A stretch of 15,220 nucleotides of DNA from Bacteroides sp. (GTDB taxonomy: Bacteria > Bacteroidota > Bacteroidia > Bacteroidales > Bacteroidaceae), in contig DYCT01000012.1 in the NCBI GenBank assembly GCA_019417975.1, positions 1-15,220 on the forward strand, given 5' to 3'. Made by a program: the position numbers and the translations under genes. The notes under the pieces are model-generated. The model had not been told where the DNA came from and did not search any database. It saw only the letters and a list, made by a program, of their open reading frames with translations. The number at the start of each line of letters is the position of its first letter. Within the stretch, counting starts at the first letter, position 1. Below, piece by piece: positions 1 through 6,460 of the stretch.

Positions 1-21
1 TCACACTTCAGATTCAAGTAA
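1..21 (+). CDS. Possible 3' end of an upstream gene (partial)
   Basis: Reading frame 1 is open from the window edge to a TAA at 19-21, giving the tail SHFRFK. In Bacteroides the gene before this dksA-like gene and lspA is commonly ileS, so this could be its last codons, but six residues cannot identify it. The other two frames are also open here, so the frame choice is a guess. Confidence 0.25.
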   Translation, partial: SHFRFK

Positions 22-55
22 TAAAAGACTAACCTTAAAAACAATAGTTGTAACT

Positions 56-433
56 ATGGCAGAAAAAACAAGATATTCAGACGCTGAACTTGAAGAGTTT
101 CGCGCTATTATCATGGAAAAATTGGAAAAGGCTCAACGCGATTATGAACAGTTGAAAGCAAGTGTAATGAATCAGGATGGCAATGATATTGACGATACAT
201 CACCTACTTATAAGGTATTGGAAGAAGGAGCTAATACATTGTCGAAAGAAGAAACAACACACTTGGCTCAACGACAGCTTAAATTTATTCAAAATTTGCA
301 GGCTGCCTTGGTTCGTATCGAAAATAAGACCTATGGCATTTGCCGTGAAACAGGAAAGTTGATTCCTGCTGAACGTTTGCGTGTAGTGCCACATGCCACT
401 TTGAGTATCGAGGCAAAAGAAGGCAAACATTAA
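56..433 (+). CDS. DksA/TraR-family protein with degenerate zinc finger
   Basis: 125 aa. DksA/TraR proteins bind in the RNA polymerase secondary channel and act with ppGpp on transcription initiation. The N-terminal part (about 8-90) is charged and helical, as for the DksA coiled coil, with an acidic patch at the tip (D41, D44, D46, D47). The C-terminal part keeps the family frame: YGIC at 93-96, TGKLIP at 99-104, then ERLRVVPHA. Of the four zinc cysteines only C96 remains; T99 and L116 sit where others would be. Cysteine-poor DksA homologues that work without zinc are known in other bacteria, so this is probably functional. The ATG at 56 is the first in frame. A terminator at 451-480 separates it from lspA. 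In Bacteroides it usually sits between ileS and lspA. Family assignment is good; the regulatory role here is inferred. Confidence 0.85.
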   Translation: MAEKTRYSDAELEEFRAIIMEKLEKAQRDYEQLKASVMNQDGNDIDDTSPTYKVLEEGANTLSKEETTHLAQRQLKFIQNLQAALVRIENKTYGICRETGKLIPAERLRVVPHATLSIEAKEGKH

Positions 434-450
434 TTTCACACTCTCAATAA

Positions 451-490
451 AAAGGGCATGCCAGTAATGGCATACCCTTTCTTGTTGTTT
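451..490 (+). terminator. Rho-independent terminator after the dksA-like gene
   Basis: Arms 451-463 (AAAGGGCATGCCA) and 468-480 (TGGCATACCCTTT) pair over 12 of 13 positions, with one C-A mismatch (457/474) and a GTAA loop. A T-rich run (TTTCTTGTTGTTT) follows. It lies 17 bases after the stop codon, so lspA is likely read from its own start or by readthrough. Confidence 0.8.
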
Positions 491-513
491 AATTTGATTC
501 TCCACTAAATACA

Positions 514-1152
514 ATGAAGCAACTACTTACCAAAGGACGTATTTCTGTTTTCATCATTCTTTCGGTGCTGATAATTGATCAGCTTATTAAAATTGGAGTC
601 AAGACCAATATGTATTGGCATGACAGCATTCGCATTACGGATTGGTTCTATATTTTCTTTACGGAAAACAATGGGATGGCTTTTGGAATGGAAATATTTG
701 GAAAGTTGTTTCTTACTACATTCCGCATTGTGGCAGTAAGTGTCATTGCTTACTATCTATATAAGGTAGTGAAGCGTGGCTATAAGACTGGTTTTATCGT
801 TTGTCTTTCGCTCATTTTGTCTGGTGCAATCGGCAATATCATTGACAGTGTGTTTTATGGAGTCATTTTCAGCGAGAGTACCAATGCTACTTTGGCTACT
901 TTTGTGCCACTAGGCGAAGGATATTCCACTTGGCTTTATGGGAAAGTTGTAGATATGTTTTACTTCCCGATAATTGATACCACTTGGCCTTCATGGATGC
1001 CATTGGTGGGCGGAGAGCATTTTATATTCTTTAGTCCGGTTTTTAATTTTGCTGATGCAGCAATCAGTTGTGGAATCATTGCCATGCTACTCTTTTACAG
1101 CAAATCATTGAACAAAAGTTTTCATACCAAGGATGAGGCGGAGACTAAATAA
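514..1152 (+). CDS. lspA: Lipoprotein signal peptidase II (LspA), long Bacteroidetes form
   Basis: 212 aa inner-membrane aspartyl protease that cuts the signal peptide of prolipoproteins before the lipid-modified cysteine. Visible motifs are D22-Q23 in the first membrane segment, NNGMAF at 52-57, GNIID at 107-111 and FNFAD at 177-181; D111 and D181 are the catalytic pair. Usual proteins are about 160-170 aa with the two aspartates about 20 residues apart; here they are 70 apart because of an aromatic-rich insert (about 115-172), typical of Bacteroidetes. The residue after D111 is Ser where most LspA have Arg. The gene overlaps the following lipoprotein gene by 20 bases. Identification is firm. 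Confidence 0.95.
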   Translation: MKQLLTKGRISVFIILSVLIIDQLIKIGVKTNMYWHDSIRITDWFYIFFTENNGMAFGMEIFGKLFLTTFRIVAVSVIAYYLYKVVKRGYKTGFIVCLSLILSGAIGNIIDSVFYGVIFSESTNATLATFVPLGEGYSTWLYGKVVDMFYFPIIDTTWPSWMPLVGGEHFIFFSPVFNFADAAISCGIIAMLLFYSKSLNKSFHTKDEAETK

Positions 1153-2077
1153 GTGGGGATTTATCATTTTAGCGAGCTTTTCTCTGATGCTTATTGGCTG
1201 TAAAGAGGGAATACCGGATGATGTGATACAACCGTTGCAGATGGAAAATTTGCTTTATGATTTTCATCTTGCTAAATCAATGGCAGAGAAGTTGCCACAA
1301 GATAAACATTATCAGCGTAAGCTATACTATGAATCTGTGTTCGAAAAGCATGGTGTAGAGCAAGCTGAATTTGATTCTTCGATGGTATGGTATACGCGCC
1401 ATACTGAAGAACTCAGACTTATTTACGATAATGTTGCGAGAAGACTCCATAAAGAGCAAGATCAAATCAATCATTTGATTGCTATTCGTGATAACAAACC
1501 CAAAGAGAGTGCAGCTGGCGATTCGATAGATGTATGGGTAGGAAACCGATTGTATGTATTGACAGCTTCGGCTATGCTCAATAAGGTAGTTTTTGAAATC
1601 CCGGCAGACAATCAGTTTAACGATAATGACTGGTTTGTATGGCGATTGCGCTCAACGTCATTACCGTTTCATACAGTAGAGGGTGACACTGCTTTTGCAG
1701 TGTTAAGTGCTAAATATTATAATGATTCAATTGTTAGTGTTACCAAACAGTTGACCGGTTTGGGTAGAGATTCCTTGATCTTGCGAAATGTCTCCTCTTA
1801 TAAAGTGAATAAGCTGAAAGGTTATATTTATTATCAAGGTGATAGTCGTGATAGAAGTATGCTGATTGATGAAATCAGTTTGACCCGATATCGCTATGTG
1901 GAAGAGAAAGGGGACAGTGTGAAGACGGTGGACACTCTTGTTCCGGTTAAGAAAGAGCAAGACGAGGTAAAGCTACAACGTACTTCTGATACTCTTATTC
2001 AGCAAAGCTCATCGCAGGCTATAAGTCCGGAAACAGTAAAACAAGCTAAAGCTGAAAAAAAAATGTGCGCGAATTAA
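1133..2077 (+). CDS. DUF4296 lipoprotein
   Basis: 314 aa. The N-terminus is a lipoprotein signal: MRRR, a hydrophobic stretch, then LIGC with the modified cysteine at C23. The segment after it (IPDDVIQPLQMENLLYDFHL) matches the DUF4296 domain, a Bacteroidetes family of unknown function. The rest (about 125-290) is Ser/Thr/Asp-rich and looks like beta structure; the last 30 residues are low complexity. Residues +2 and +3 after the cysteine are K-E, a weak hint of a surface-export signal. The start lies inside the end of lspA, which suggests translational coupling. An A9 run (2055-2063) in the last codons makes the C-terminus (KKMCAN) doubtful: one extra A would give KKNVRELKRT ending at 2088. 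Function unknown. Confidence 0.85.
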   Translation: MRRRLNKWGFIILASFSLMLIGCKEGIPDDVIQPLQMENLLYDFHLAKSMAEKLPQDKHYQRKLYYESVFEKHGVEQAEFDSSMVWYTRHTEELRLIYDNVARRLHKEQDQINHLIAIRDNKPKESAAGDSIDVWVGNRLYVLTASAMLNKVVFEIPADNQFNDNDWFVWRLRSTSLPFHTVEGDTAFAVLSAKYYNDSIVSVTKQLTGLGRDSLILRNVSSYKVNKLKGYIYYQGDSRDRSMLIDEISLTRYRYVEEKGDSVKTVDTLVPVKKEQDEVKLQRTSDTLIQQSSSQAISPETVKQAKAEKKMCAN

Positions 2078-2097
2078 AAAGAACTTAGATTGAGTCT

Positions 2098-2334
2098 ATG
2101 AAACGATTTGCTGCAAGAGTACTTTATGATCAAGAAGGAAAAAAGCGCCTAGCTTCTGTCGTAGAATTGGAAGATGGATTTGTGCAATCTTTTTATCCGT
2201 TGACACATGAATTACCTTCAACTGTTTGGCTGGAAGGTGAAATACAGCTGGTTTTTTGTTCGGAATCAGAATCAACTTGCCAAGCTTATCACTTATACAA
2301 ATCCGATGGAGTTGAAAAGCGTGTTCTTCTCTAA
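2098..2334 (+). CDS. Small conserved-looking hypothetical protein
   Basis: 78 aa, not recognised. It begins 20 bases after the DUF4296 gene on the same strand, so it is probably the last gene of the lspA transcript. No signal peptide or membrane segment is visible; the protein is soluble and acidic in the middle, with one Cys pair (C54, C60) too far apart for a simple metal knuckle. Sequence such as ASVVELEDGFVQSFYPL suggests a small beta-rich fold. Normal codon use and close spacing support a real gene. It converges with the methyltransferase gene, 16 bases away. Confidence 0.7.
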   Translation: MKRFAARVLYDQEGKKRLASVVELEDGFVQSFYPLTHELPSTVWLEGEIQLVFCSESESTCQAYHLYKSDGVEKRVLL

Positions 2335-2365
2335 AAAAAAGATATAGCTTCTATTTGATAGCTAT
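2333..2365 (-). terminator. Probable terminator at the end of the rRNA methyltransferase gene
   Basis: ATAGCT (2344-2349) and AGCTAT (2360-2365) form a 6-bp stem around the TAG stop codon of the - strand gene. On the - strand it is followed by ATC and eight T (2333-2340). The stem is short, so confidence is moderate; it could also help stop the converging + strand transcript. Confidence 0.5.
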
Positions 2366-3109
2366 TCTTCTTCTAAATTCAGCGCATATTACAGCTGTAG
2401 CAATGGCTACATTGAGTGATTCGGAAGTGTCGCAACCTTCAGGATAGTTGGGTATAAATAGCTTGTGGGTTACTAATTTTTTAATCTCAGGACATATACC
2501 ACTTCCTTCATTTCCCATTACTATCAGCCCGTATGAGGTAAGCTCTTGTTTATATAGGTTCTGCCCGTCTAAGAATGTTCCGTATATAGGAATACTTTTG
2601 GCTTGTGTAATCAGTTGAATCAAGTCGCAGTAGTGCACTTTGACACGTGCCAATGCTCCCATTGTGGCTTGTACTGTTTTAGGATTATATACATCAGCTG
2701 TTCCGATTGAACAGAAGATATGTTCAATGCCAAACCAGTCGGCCAATCGGATTATTGTACCCAGATTGCCTGGATCTTGTACATCATCGAGTGCCAGACA
2801 AAGCGAATGAGATAGTACTGATGCATCTGCCGTATAGGTCGGTTGTTCAAATACAGCCAAAACTTCTTGAGGATGTTTTAAAAAGCTGGCACGTGCTAAT
2901 TCTTCATCCGTCACTTCCACAGTTTCATCAGCTTTGATAGTAATGTTTCGTTCAAACCATTGTTTCGTAGCGATTAGCAGTTTGCAAGTAAAGAATCCGC
3001 ATAAGTCTTTTACGTTTTTAGGTCCTTCGGCTACAAATACCCGTTCTTCTTTTCTGTTCTTTTTTAACTCCAGACTGTGTATATATTTGATTTTTGTTTT
3101 GCTCAGCAT
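2351..3109 (-). CDS. SpoU/TrmH-family RNA 2'-O-methyltransferase
   Basis: 252 aa SPOUT methyltransferase that transfers methyl from SAM to a ribose 2'-OH, probably in 23S rRNA. The N-terminal part (about 1-95) looks like the substrate-binding domain with the family start FVAEGPKNV (25-33). The knotted catalytic domain shows motif 1 DDVQDPGNLGTIIRLADW (108-125, with N115 and R121), motif 2 VMGNEGSGI (197-205) and motif 3 SESLNVAIA (229-237). Motif 3 is preceded by a slightly longer loop (NYPEGCDT) than usual. The family includes RlmB, TsnR and TrmH; the exact target nucleotide cannot be read from sequence, so no gene symbol is given. It has its own promoter candidate and diverges from tamL. 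Confidence 0.9.
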   Translation of the reverse strand: MLSKTKIKYIHSLELKKNRKEERVFVAEGPKNVKDLCGFFTCKLLIATKQWFERNITIKADETVEVTDEELARASFLKHPQEVLAVFEQPTYTADASVLSHSLCLALDDVQDPGNLGTIIRLADWFGIEHIFCSIGTADVYNPKTVQATMGALARVKVHYCDLIQLITQAKSIPIYGTFLDGQNLYKQELTSYGLIVMGNEGSGICPEIKKLVTHKLFIPNYPEGCDTSESLNVAIATAVICAEFRRRIAIK

Positions 3110-3143
3110 CTCAATCTTTTTAAAAATCTGAATAAATTGCCGA

Positions 3144-3151
3144 CAAAGCTA
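3144..3151 (-). promoter_or_regulatory. Candidate -7 box for the rRNA methyltransferase gene
   Basis: On the - strand the sequence reads TAGCTTTG, an exact match to the Bacteroides -7 consensus TAnnTTTG, 34 bases before the start codon. No clear TTTG lies 19-21 bases upstream, so this is a partial promoter match. Confidence 0.45.
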
Positions 3152-3172
3152 AAAAGATAATTTTAATAAAGC

Positions 3173-3180
3173 TATATTTG
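3173..3180 (+). promoter_or_regulatory. Candidate -7 box for tamL
   Basis: TATATTTG matches the Bacteroides -7 consensus TAnnTTTG and lies 32 bases before the ATG at 3213. No good -33 TTTG is present. With the opposite box at 3144-3151 it makes a compact divergent promoter region. Confidence 0.45.
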
Positions 3181-3212
3181 TAAGCTCATTTTTGTTATTT
3201 GCATTCATTTGT

Positions 3213-5528
3213 ATGAAAAGAAGTTGTCTTAGATATATCTATGCTTCATTATTTTGTTTATTGACTTCCTGTTCGGTATCAAAATTTATACCGGAAGGTG
3301 AGTACTTGTTGGATGAAGTGAAGGTTGTATCGGATAGCAAAAATGTTAAGCCTAGTTCTGTAAGAAGCTATGTACGTCAAAACCCCAATTCCAAATGGTT
3401 TAGCTTGGTAAAGGTGCCTATGTACACTTATTGTCTTTCGGGTAGAGACTCCACGAAATGGTATAATAAGTTTTTCAGAAGGATAGGGGATGCTCCAGTC
3501 ATTTACGATGAGTCGGCTATGCAGAAGTCGCAAGAAGAGCTGACGAAGGCGTTGAATAATTTGGGGTATATGCGTGCTTGCGTGAATACTGAAAAAGTGA
3601 TTAAGAAAAACAAACTGAAACTTGTTTATCATCTTTGTCTAGGTAAGGTCTATCAGCTTAAAGGCATTCGTTATGACATTCAAGACCCTCAAATCGAAGA
3701 ATATCTTAGAGCGGATTCGGCCAGCCGGTTATTGAAGGTAGGGATGAACTTTGATGTCAACCTATTGGATATGGAGCGTCAGCGCATTACAGACCACTTG
3801 TTGCAACGGGGGTATTATAAATTTAATAAGGATTTTATTTCTTATACAGCCGACACCGTTCGCAATGCCTTTCAAGTAGATCTTACGATGCATTTGCAGC
3901 GTTACAGAGCCTTTCGAAATGATTCATTGCGAGACCATCCTCAGTATTCCATTCGCAACATCAGTTTTATAGCAGATAATGGGACGTTGCAGTCGGCTGC
4001 ATTGACACAAATCGATATAAATGATTCCATTCACTATAAAGGATATCCCATTTATTTTAAGAATAAACCGTTTTTGCGACCTCGGGTAATGGTGGAAAAT
4101 TTGCATTTGAGCAAAGGATGGCTGTATAACGACCAGCAGTTGCAAAATACATATGCCTATTTTGGACGCTTGCGTGCATTAAAGTTCACCAATATTCGTT
4201 TTGCCGAAGTGAAAGATTCCGATAGCCGGAATCCGGAGTTGGATGCTTATGTGATGCTTACCAAAGGAAAAGATAAGTCTTTCTCGGCTGAGTTGGAAGG
4301 AACAAACTCTGCGGGCGATTTAGGTGCTGCTGCTTCGGTCTCTTTTCAGCATCGAAATTTATTTCGAGGCTCGGAGATTTTTACGATTAAGTTGCGTGGC
4401 GCTTACGAGGTGATTACCGGTTTACAAGGATACAGTAGCGACCATTATACAGAATATGGAGCAGAAGTCAGTTTGAATTTCCCCAGTTTCATGTTTCCAT
4501 TTTTGTCTTCGTCTTTCAAGCGAAACATTCGTGCGACATCCGAAGTCAGTGTCTTGTACAATTCGCAAGTGCGTCCAGAGTTCTCGCGGACGGTAGCTTC
4601 TGCAGCCTGGAGGTATAAGTGGTCTAAGCATCAAGCACACCATGTGGTTAATTTGCTGAATATCGACTATGTATATATGCCTCGTATCGAGCAAAAGTTT
4701 AAGGAAGAGTATTTGGATATTCAGAAAAACTCCATTCTGAAGTACAACTATGAGAATCTGCTCATTGTAAATATGGGATATACTTATCAGCTCACCAATA
4801 GCAATAAAACGATGCCGTTTGCTTCTGCTAAGAAAGATTCTTATTCTCTTCGTGTTAATCTGGAGTCGGCCGGTAACTTGTTTTATGGTATTTCGAGTCT
4901 GATTAATCAGCGTAAGACGGATGGAAAATATGCTTTTTGGAATATAGCTTATGCCCAATATGTAAAAGGTGACATCGATTTTTCTAAATATTTCCCTATC
5001 GACAATCGTAATTCTTTTGCCGTTCATGCAGCATTTGGCATTGCATATCCGTATGGAAATACAGATATGCTTCCGTTTGAAAAAAGGTATTTTTCAGGAG
5101 GTGCCAATAGTGTGCGAGGCTGGGGCGTTCGTGAATTAGGACCGGGAAGTTTCAAAGGCAATGATGAAAGTATTGATTTTATGAATCAATCGGGCGATAT
5201 TAAGCTTGATTTGAGCGTAGAGTATCGTACATATCTATTTTGGAAATTGTGTGGAGCAGCCTTTATTGATGCGGGTAATATTTGGACTATTAGAAACTAT
5301 AAGGAACAGCCGAGTGGACAATTTCGGTTTGATGAGTTTTATAAGCAGATAGCTGTATCGTATGGTTTGGGTATTCGTTTTGATTTTGATTTCTTGGTAG
5401 TTCGTTTTGATGCTGGTATGAAAGCTATTAATCCGGCATATACCACTTCCAAAGAACACTTTTCTATTATTCATCCTCGCTTTAAGCGTGATTTTGCATT
5501 CCATTTTGCTGTGGGCTATCCTTTCTGA
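3213..5528 (+). CDS. tamL: TamL-type outer-membrane Omp85 lipoprotein (BamA/TamA family)
   Basis: 771 aa from the ATG at 3213; an in-frame TTG at 3192 would add seven residues, but the ATG gives a proper lipoprotein signal (MKRS, hydrophobic core, LLTSC, cysteine at C20). About 21-350 is the periplasmic region with POTRA-like repeats, and about 350-771 is a 16-strand-type beta-barrel. The barrel has the Omp85 loop-6 motif as R635-G636-W637 within SGGANSVRGWG and ends in a C-terminal Phe (VGYPF). Omp85 proteins fold or insert other outer-membrane proteins; TamL is the lipid-anchored TamA variant described in Bacteroidetes/Chlorobi, thought to work with TamB. No tamB is in the window. An ordinary BamA is less likely because of the lipobox and the few POTRA domains. 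Substrates are unknown. Confidence 0.88.
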   Translation: MKRSCLRYIYASLFCLLTSCSVSKFIPEGEYLLDEVKVVSDSKNVKPSSVRSYVRQNPNSKWFSLVKVPMYTYCLSGRDSTKWYNKFFRRIGDAPVIYDESAMQKSQEELTKALNNLGYMRACVNTEKVIKKNKLKLVYHLCLGKVYQLKGIRYDIQDPQIEEYLRADSASRLLKVGMNFDVNLLDMERQRITDHLLQRGYYKFNKDFISYTADTVRNAFQVDLTMHLQRYRAFRNDSLRDHPQYSIRNISFIADNGTLQSAALTQIDINDSIHYKGYPIYFKNKPFLRPRVMVENLHLSKGWLYNDQQLQNTYAYFGRLRALKFTNIRFAEVKDSDSRNPELDAYVMLTKGKDKSFSAELEGTNSAGDLGAAASVSFQHRNLFRGSEIFTIKLRGAYEVITGLQGYSSDHYTEYGAEVSLNFPSFMFPFLSSSFKRNIRATSEVSVLYNSQVRPEFSRTVASAAWRYKWSKHQAHHVVNLLNIDYVYMPRIEQKFKEEYLDIQKNSILKYNYENLLIVNMGYTYQLTNSNKTMPFASAKKDSYSLRVNLESAGNLFYGISSLINQRKTDGKYAFWNIAYAQYVKGDIDFSKYFPIDNRNSFAVHAAFGIAYPYGNTDMLPFEKRYFSGGANSVRGWGVRELGPGSFKGNDESIDFMNQSGDIKLDLSVEYRTYLFWKLCGAAFIDAGNIWTIRNYKEQPSGQFRFDEFYKQIAVSYGLGIRFDFDFLVVRFDAGMKAINPAYTTSKEHFSIIHPRFKRDFAFHFAVGYPF

Positions 5529-5604
5529 TACAAGCAAGAAATGAAGGTATGTCAAAACTAAAAATACTACTCCAAGATGTTATGGATTGTAACTATCATA
5601 CTAA

Positions 5605-5655
5605 AAAGGGTCGTATCAAGCTCTGTGTAGAGTAATGATACGACCCTTTCTTTGA
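5605..5655 (+). terminator. Strong hairpin terminator after tamL, possibly bidirectional
   Basis: Perfect 14-bp inverted repeat: AAAGGGTCGTATCA (5605-5618) and TGATACGACCCTTT (5636-5649), 17-base loop, followed by TTTCTTT on the + strand. On the - strand an A/T-rich run also follows (TTTTTAG), so it could also stop transcripts from the DUF3332 gene. The rest of the 222-base gap 5529-5750 holds no supported gene. Confidence 0.75.
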
Positions 5656-5750
5656 TCTTTTAGAACGCTCAAAGTTCAACTTTTACGTTCATAATTTCAA
5701 AGATTGAATTTTGGTACACTTTCGCCTTTTGTATTATTTCGAAAAAGGGA

Positions 5751-6290
5751 TTAGTAAGCTGCCATCAGTGCTGTGGAAGCTGCCAGTTTTCCTTGTTCAT
5801 CCAAAGTGACATCTATTGTGCTACCATCCTGCATGAATAAAGTAGCAGTGCCATTACCATTCATTTTCAGCAAAGGTGCGCTTTGTCCTTCAGCAGCAAC
5901 ATTCCAAGTTTGGTTCTCTTGATCGAACAATAAATCCATGCTGGCTGTTTCGCCTTCTTTTGTGATATTGTAACCATTCTCTGTTGTTTTTACATAGTAG
6001 TTACCATTTTCACCTTTTACTTTTTGGATGTTTCCCACATTAGCCATCGGATTGCTTCCCGACCAGAATTCGATGGAATTGATAACCAAGGCATCTGCCA
6101 TATAGCATACCCCATATACAGGAATGATGTTGAATGCTAAGTAAACCAATTCATTCACAAATTTATTGCCGACATTCTGATTCCAATTGACTAATCGACT
6201 GTGAAGACCAAATGAACCGATGCAAGAACTGAATACGATGCTTCCGCCCAATAAGAATGCAAAAGCAATGCTAAATTTACTTTTTCTCAT
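5751..6290 (-). CDS. DUF3332 family lipoprotein
   Basis: 179 aa. The N-terminus has a lipoprotein signal: MRKSK, a hydrophobic core, FSSC with the cysteine at C23, then IGSF (no acidic surface-export signal, so likely periplasm-facing). Residues 30-75 hold the conserved aromatic/hydrophobic part (LVNWNQNVGNKFVNELVYL, then a stretch rich in I/V/Y), which matches the DUF3332 family known from Bacteroides and Vibrio. The C-terminal half (about 85-175) is a run of short beta strands with repeated TWN/TAT/GST patterns. Molecular function is unknown. It stands alone and diverges from the cardiolipin synthase gene. Confidence 0.82.
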   Translation of the reverse strand: MRKSKFSIAFAFLLGGSIVFSSCIGSFGLHSRLVNWNQNVGNKFVNELVYLAFNIIPVYGVCYMADALVINSIEFWSGSNPMANVGNIQKVKGENGNYYVKTTENGYNITKEGETASMDLLFDQENQTWNVAAEGQSAPLLKMNGNGTATLFMQDGSTIDVTLDEQGKLAASTALMAAY

Positions 6291-6322
6291 ATTCTATACG
6301 TTTTAAAAGTTAAATGATAATA

Positions 6323-6350
6323 CAAAGTTATCTTTTTTGAGGATAACAAA
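6323..6350 (-). promoter_or_regulatory. Candidate promoter of the DUF3332 gene
   Basis: On the - strand TTTG (6350-6347) is followed after 16 bases by TAACTTTG (6330-6323), an exact -7 consensus match. The spacing is shorter than the usual 19-21. It lies 32 bases before the start codon. Confidence 0.5.
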
Positions 6351-6419
6351 AAAGATTTTCTCGATTTTATTATCATTATGTAAAAATATAGATAATTCTC
6401 TCTATTTGCCCATACTGAA

Positions 6420-6427
6420 TAATTTTG
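6420..6427 (+). promoter_or_regulatory. Candidate -7 box for the cardiolipin synthase gene
   Basis: TAATTTTG matches TAnnTTTG and sits 33 bases before the TTG start at 6461. The only nearby TTTG (6405-6408) is 11 bases away, too close for a standard -33 element. Confidence 0.4.
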
Positions 6428-6460
6428 TAATTTCGCAATTTAAATTAAAAAAACATTGTT

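Noticed and set aside
3192..3212. TTG start for tamL seven codons upstream
   Set aside because: It would put hydrophobic residues before the positively charged start of the lipoprotein signal; the ATG at 3213 gives a normal signal.
4422..5027. 201-codon frame opposite tamL
   Set aside because: Antisense shadow of a clear Omp85 barrel gene; no domain, start or promoter support.
5662..5678. Short palindrome AAAGTTCAACTTT in the gap after tamL
   Set aside because: Perfect but short and AT-rich, without a promoter or operator context; such repeats occur by chance.
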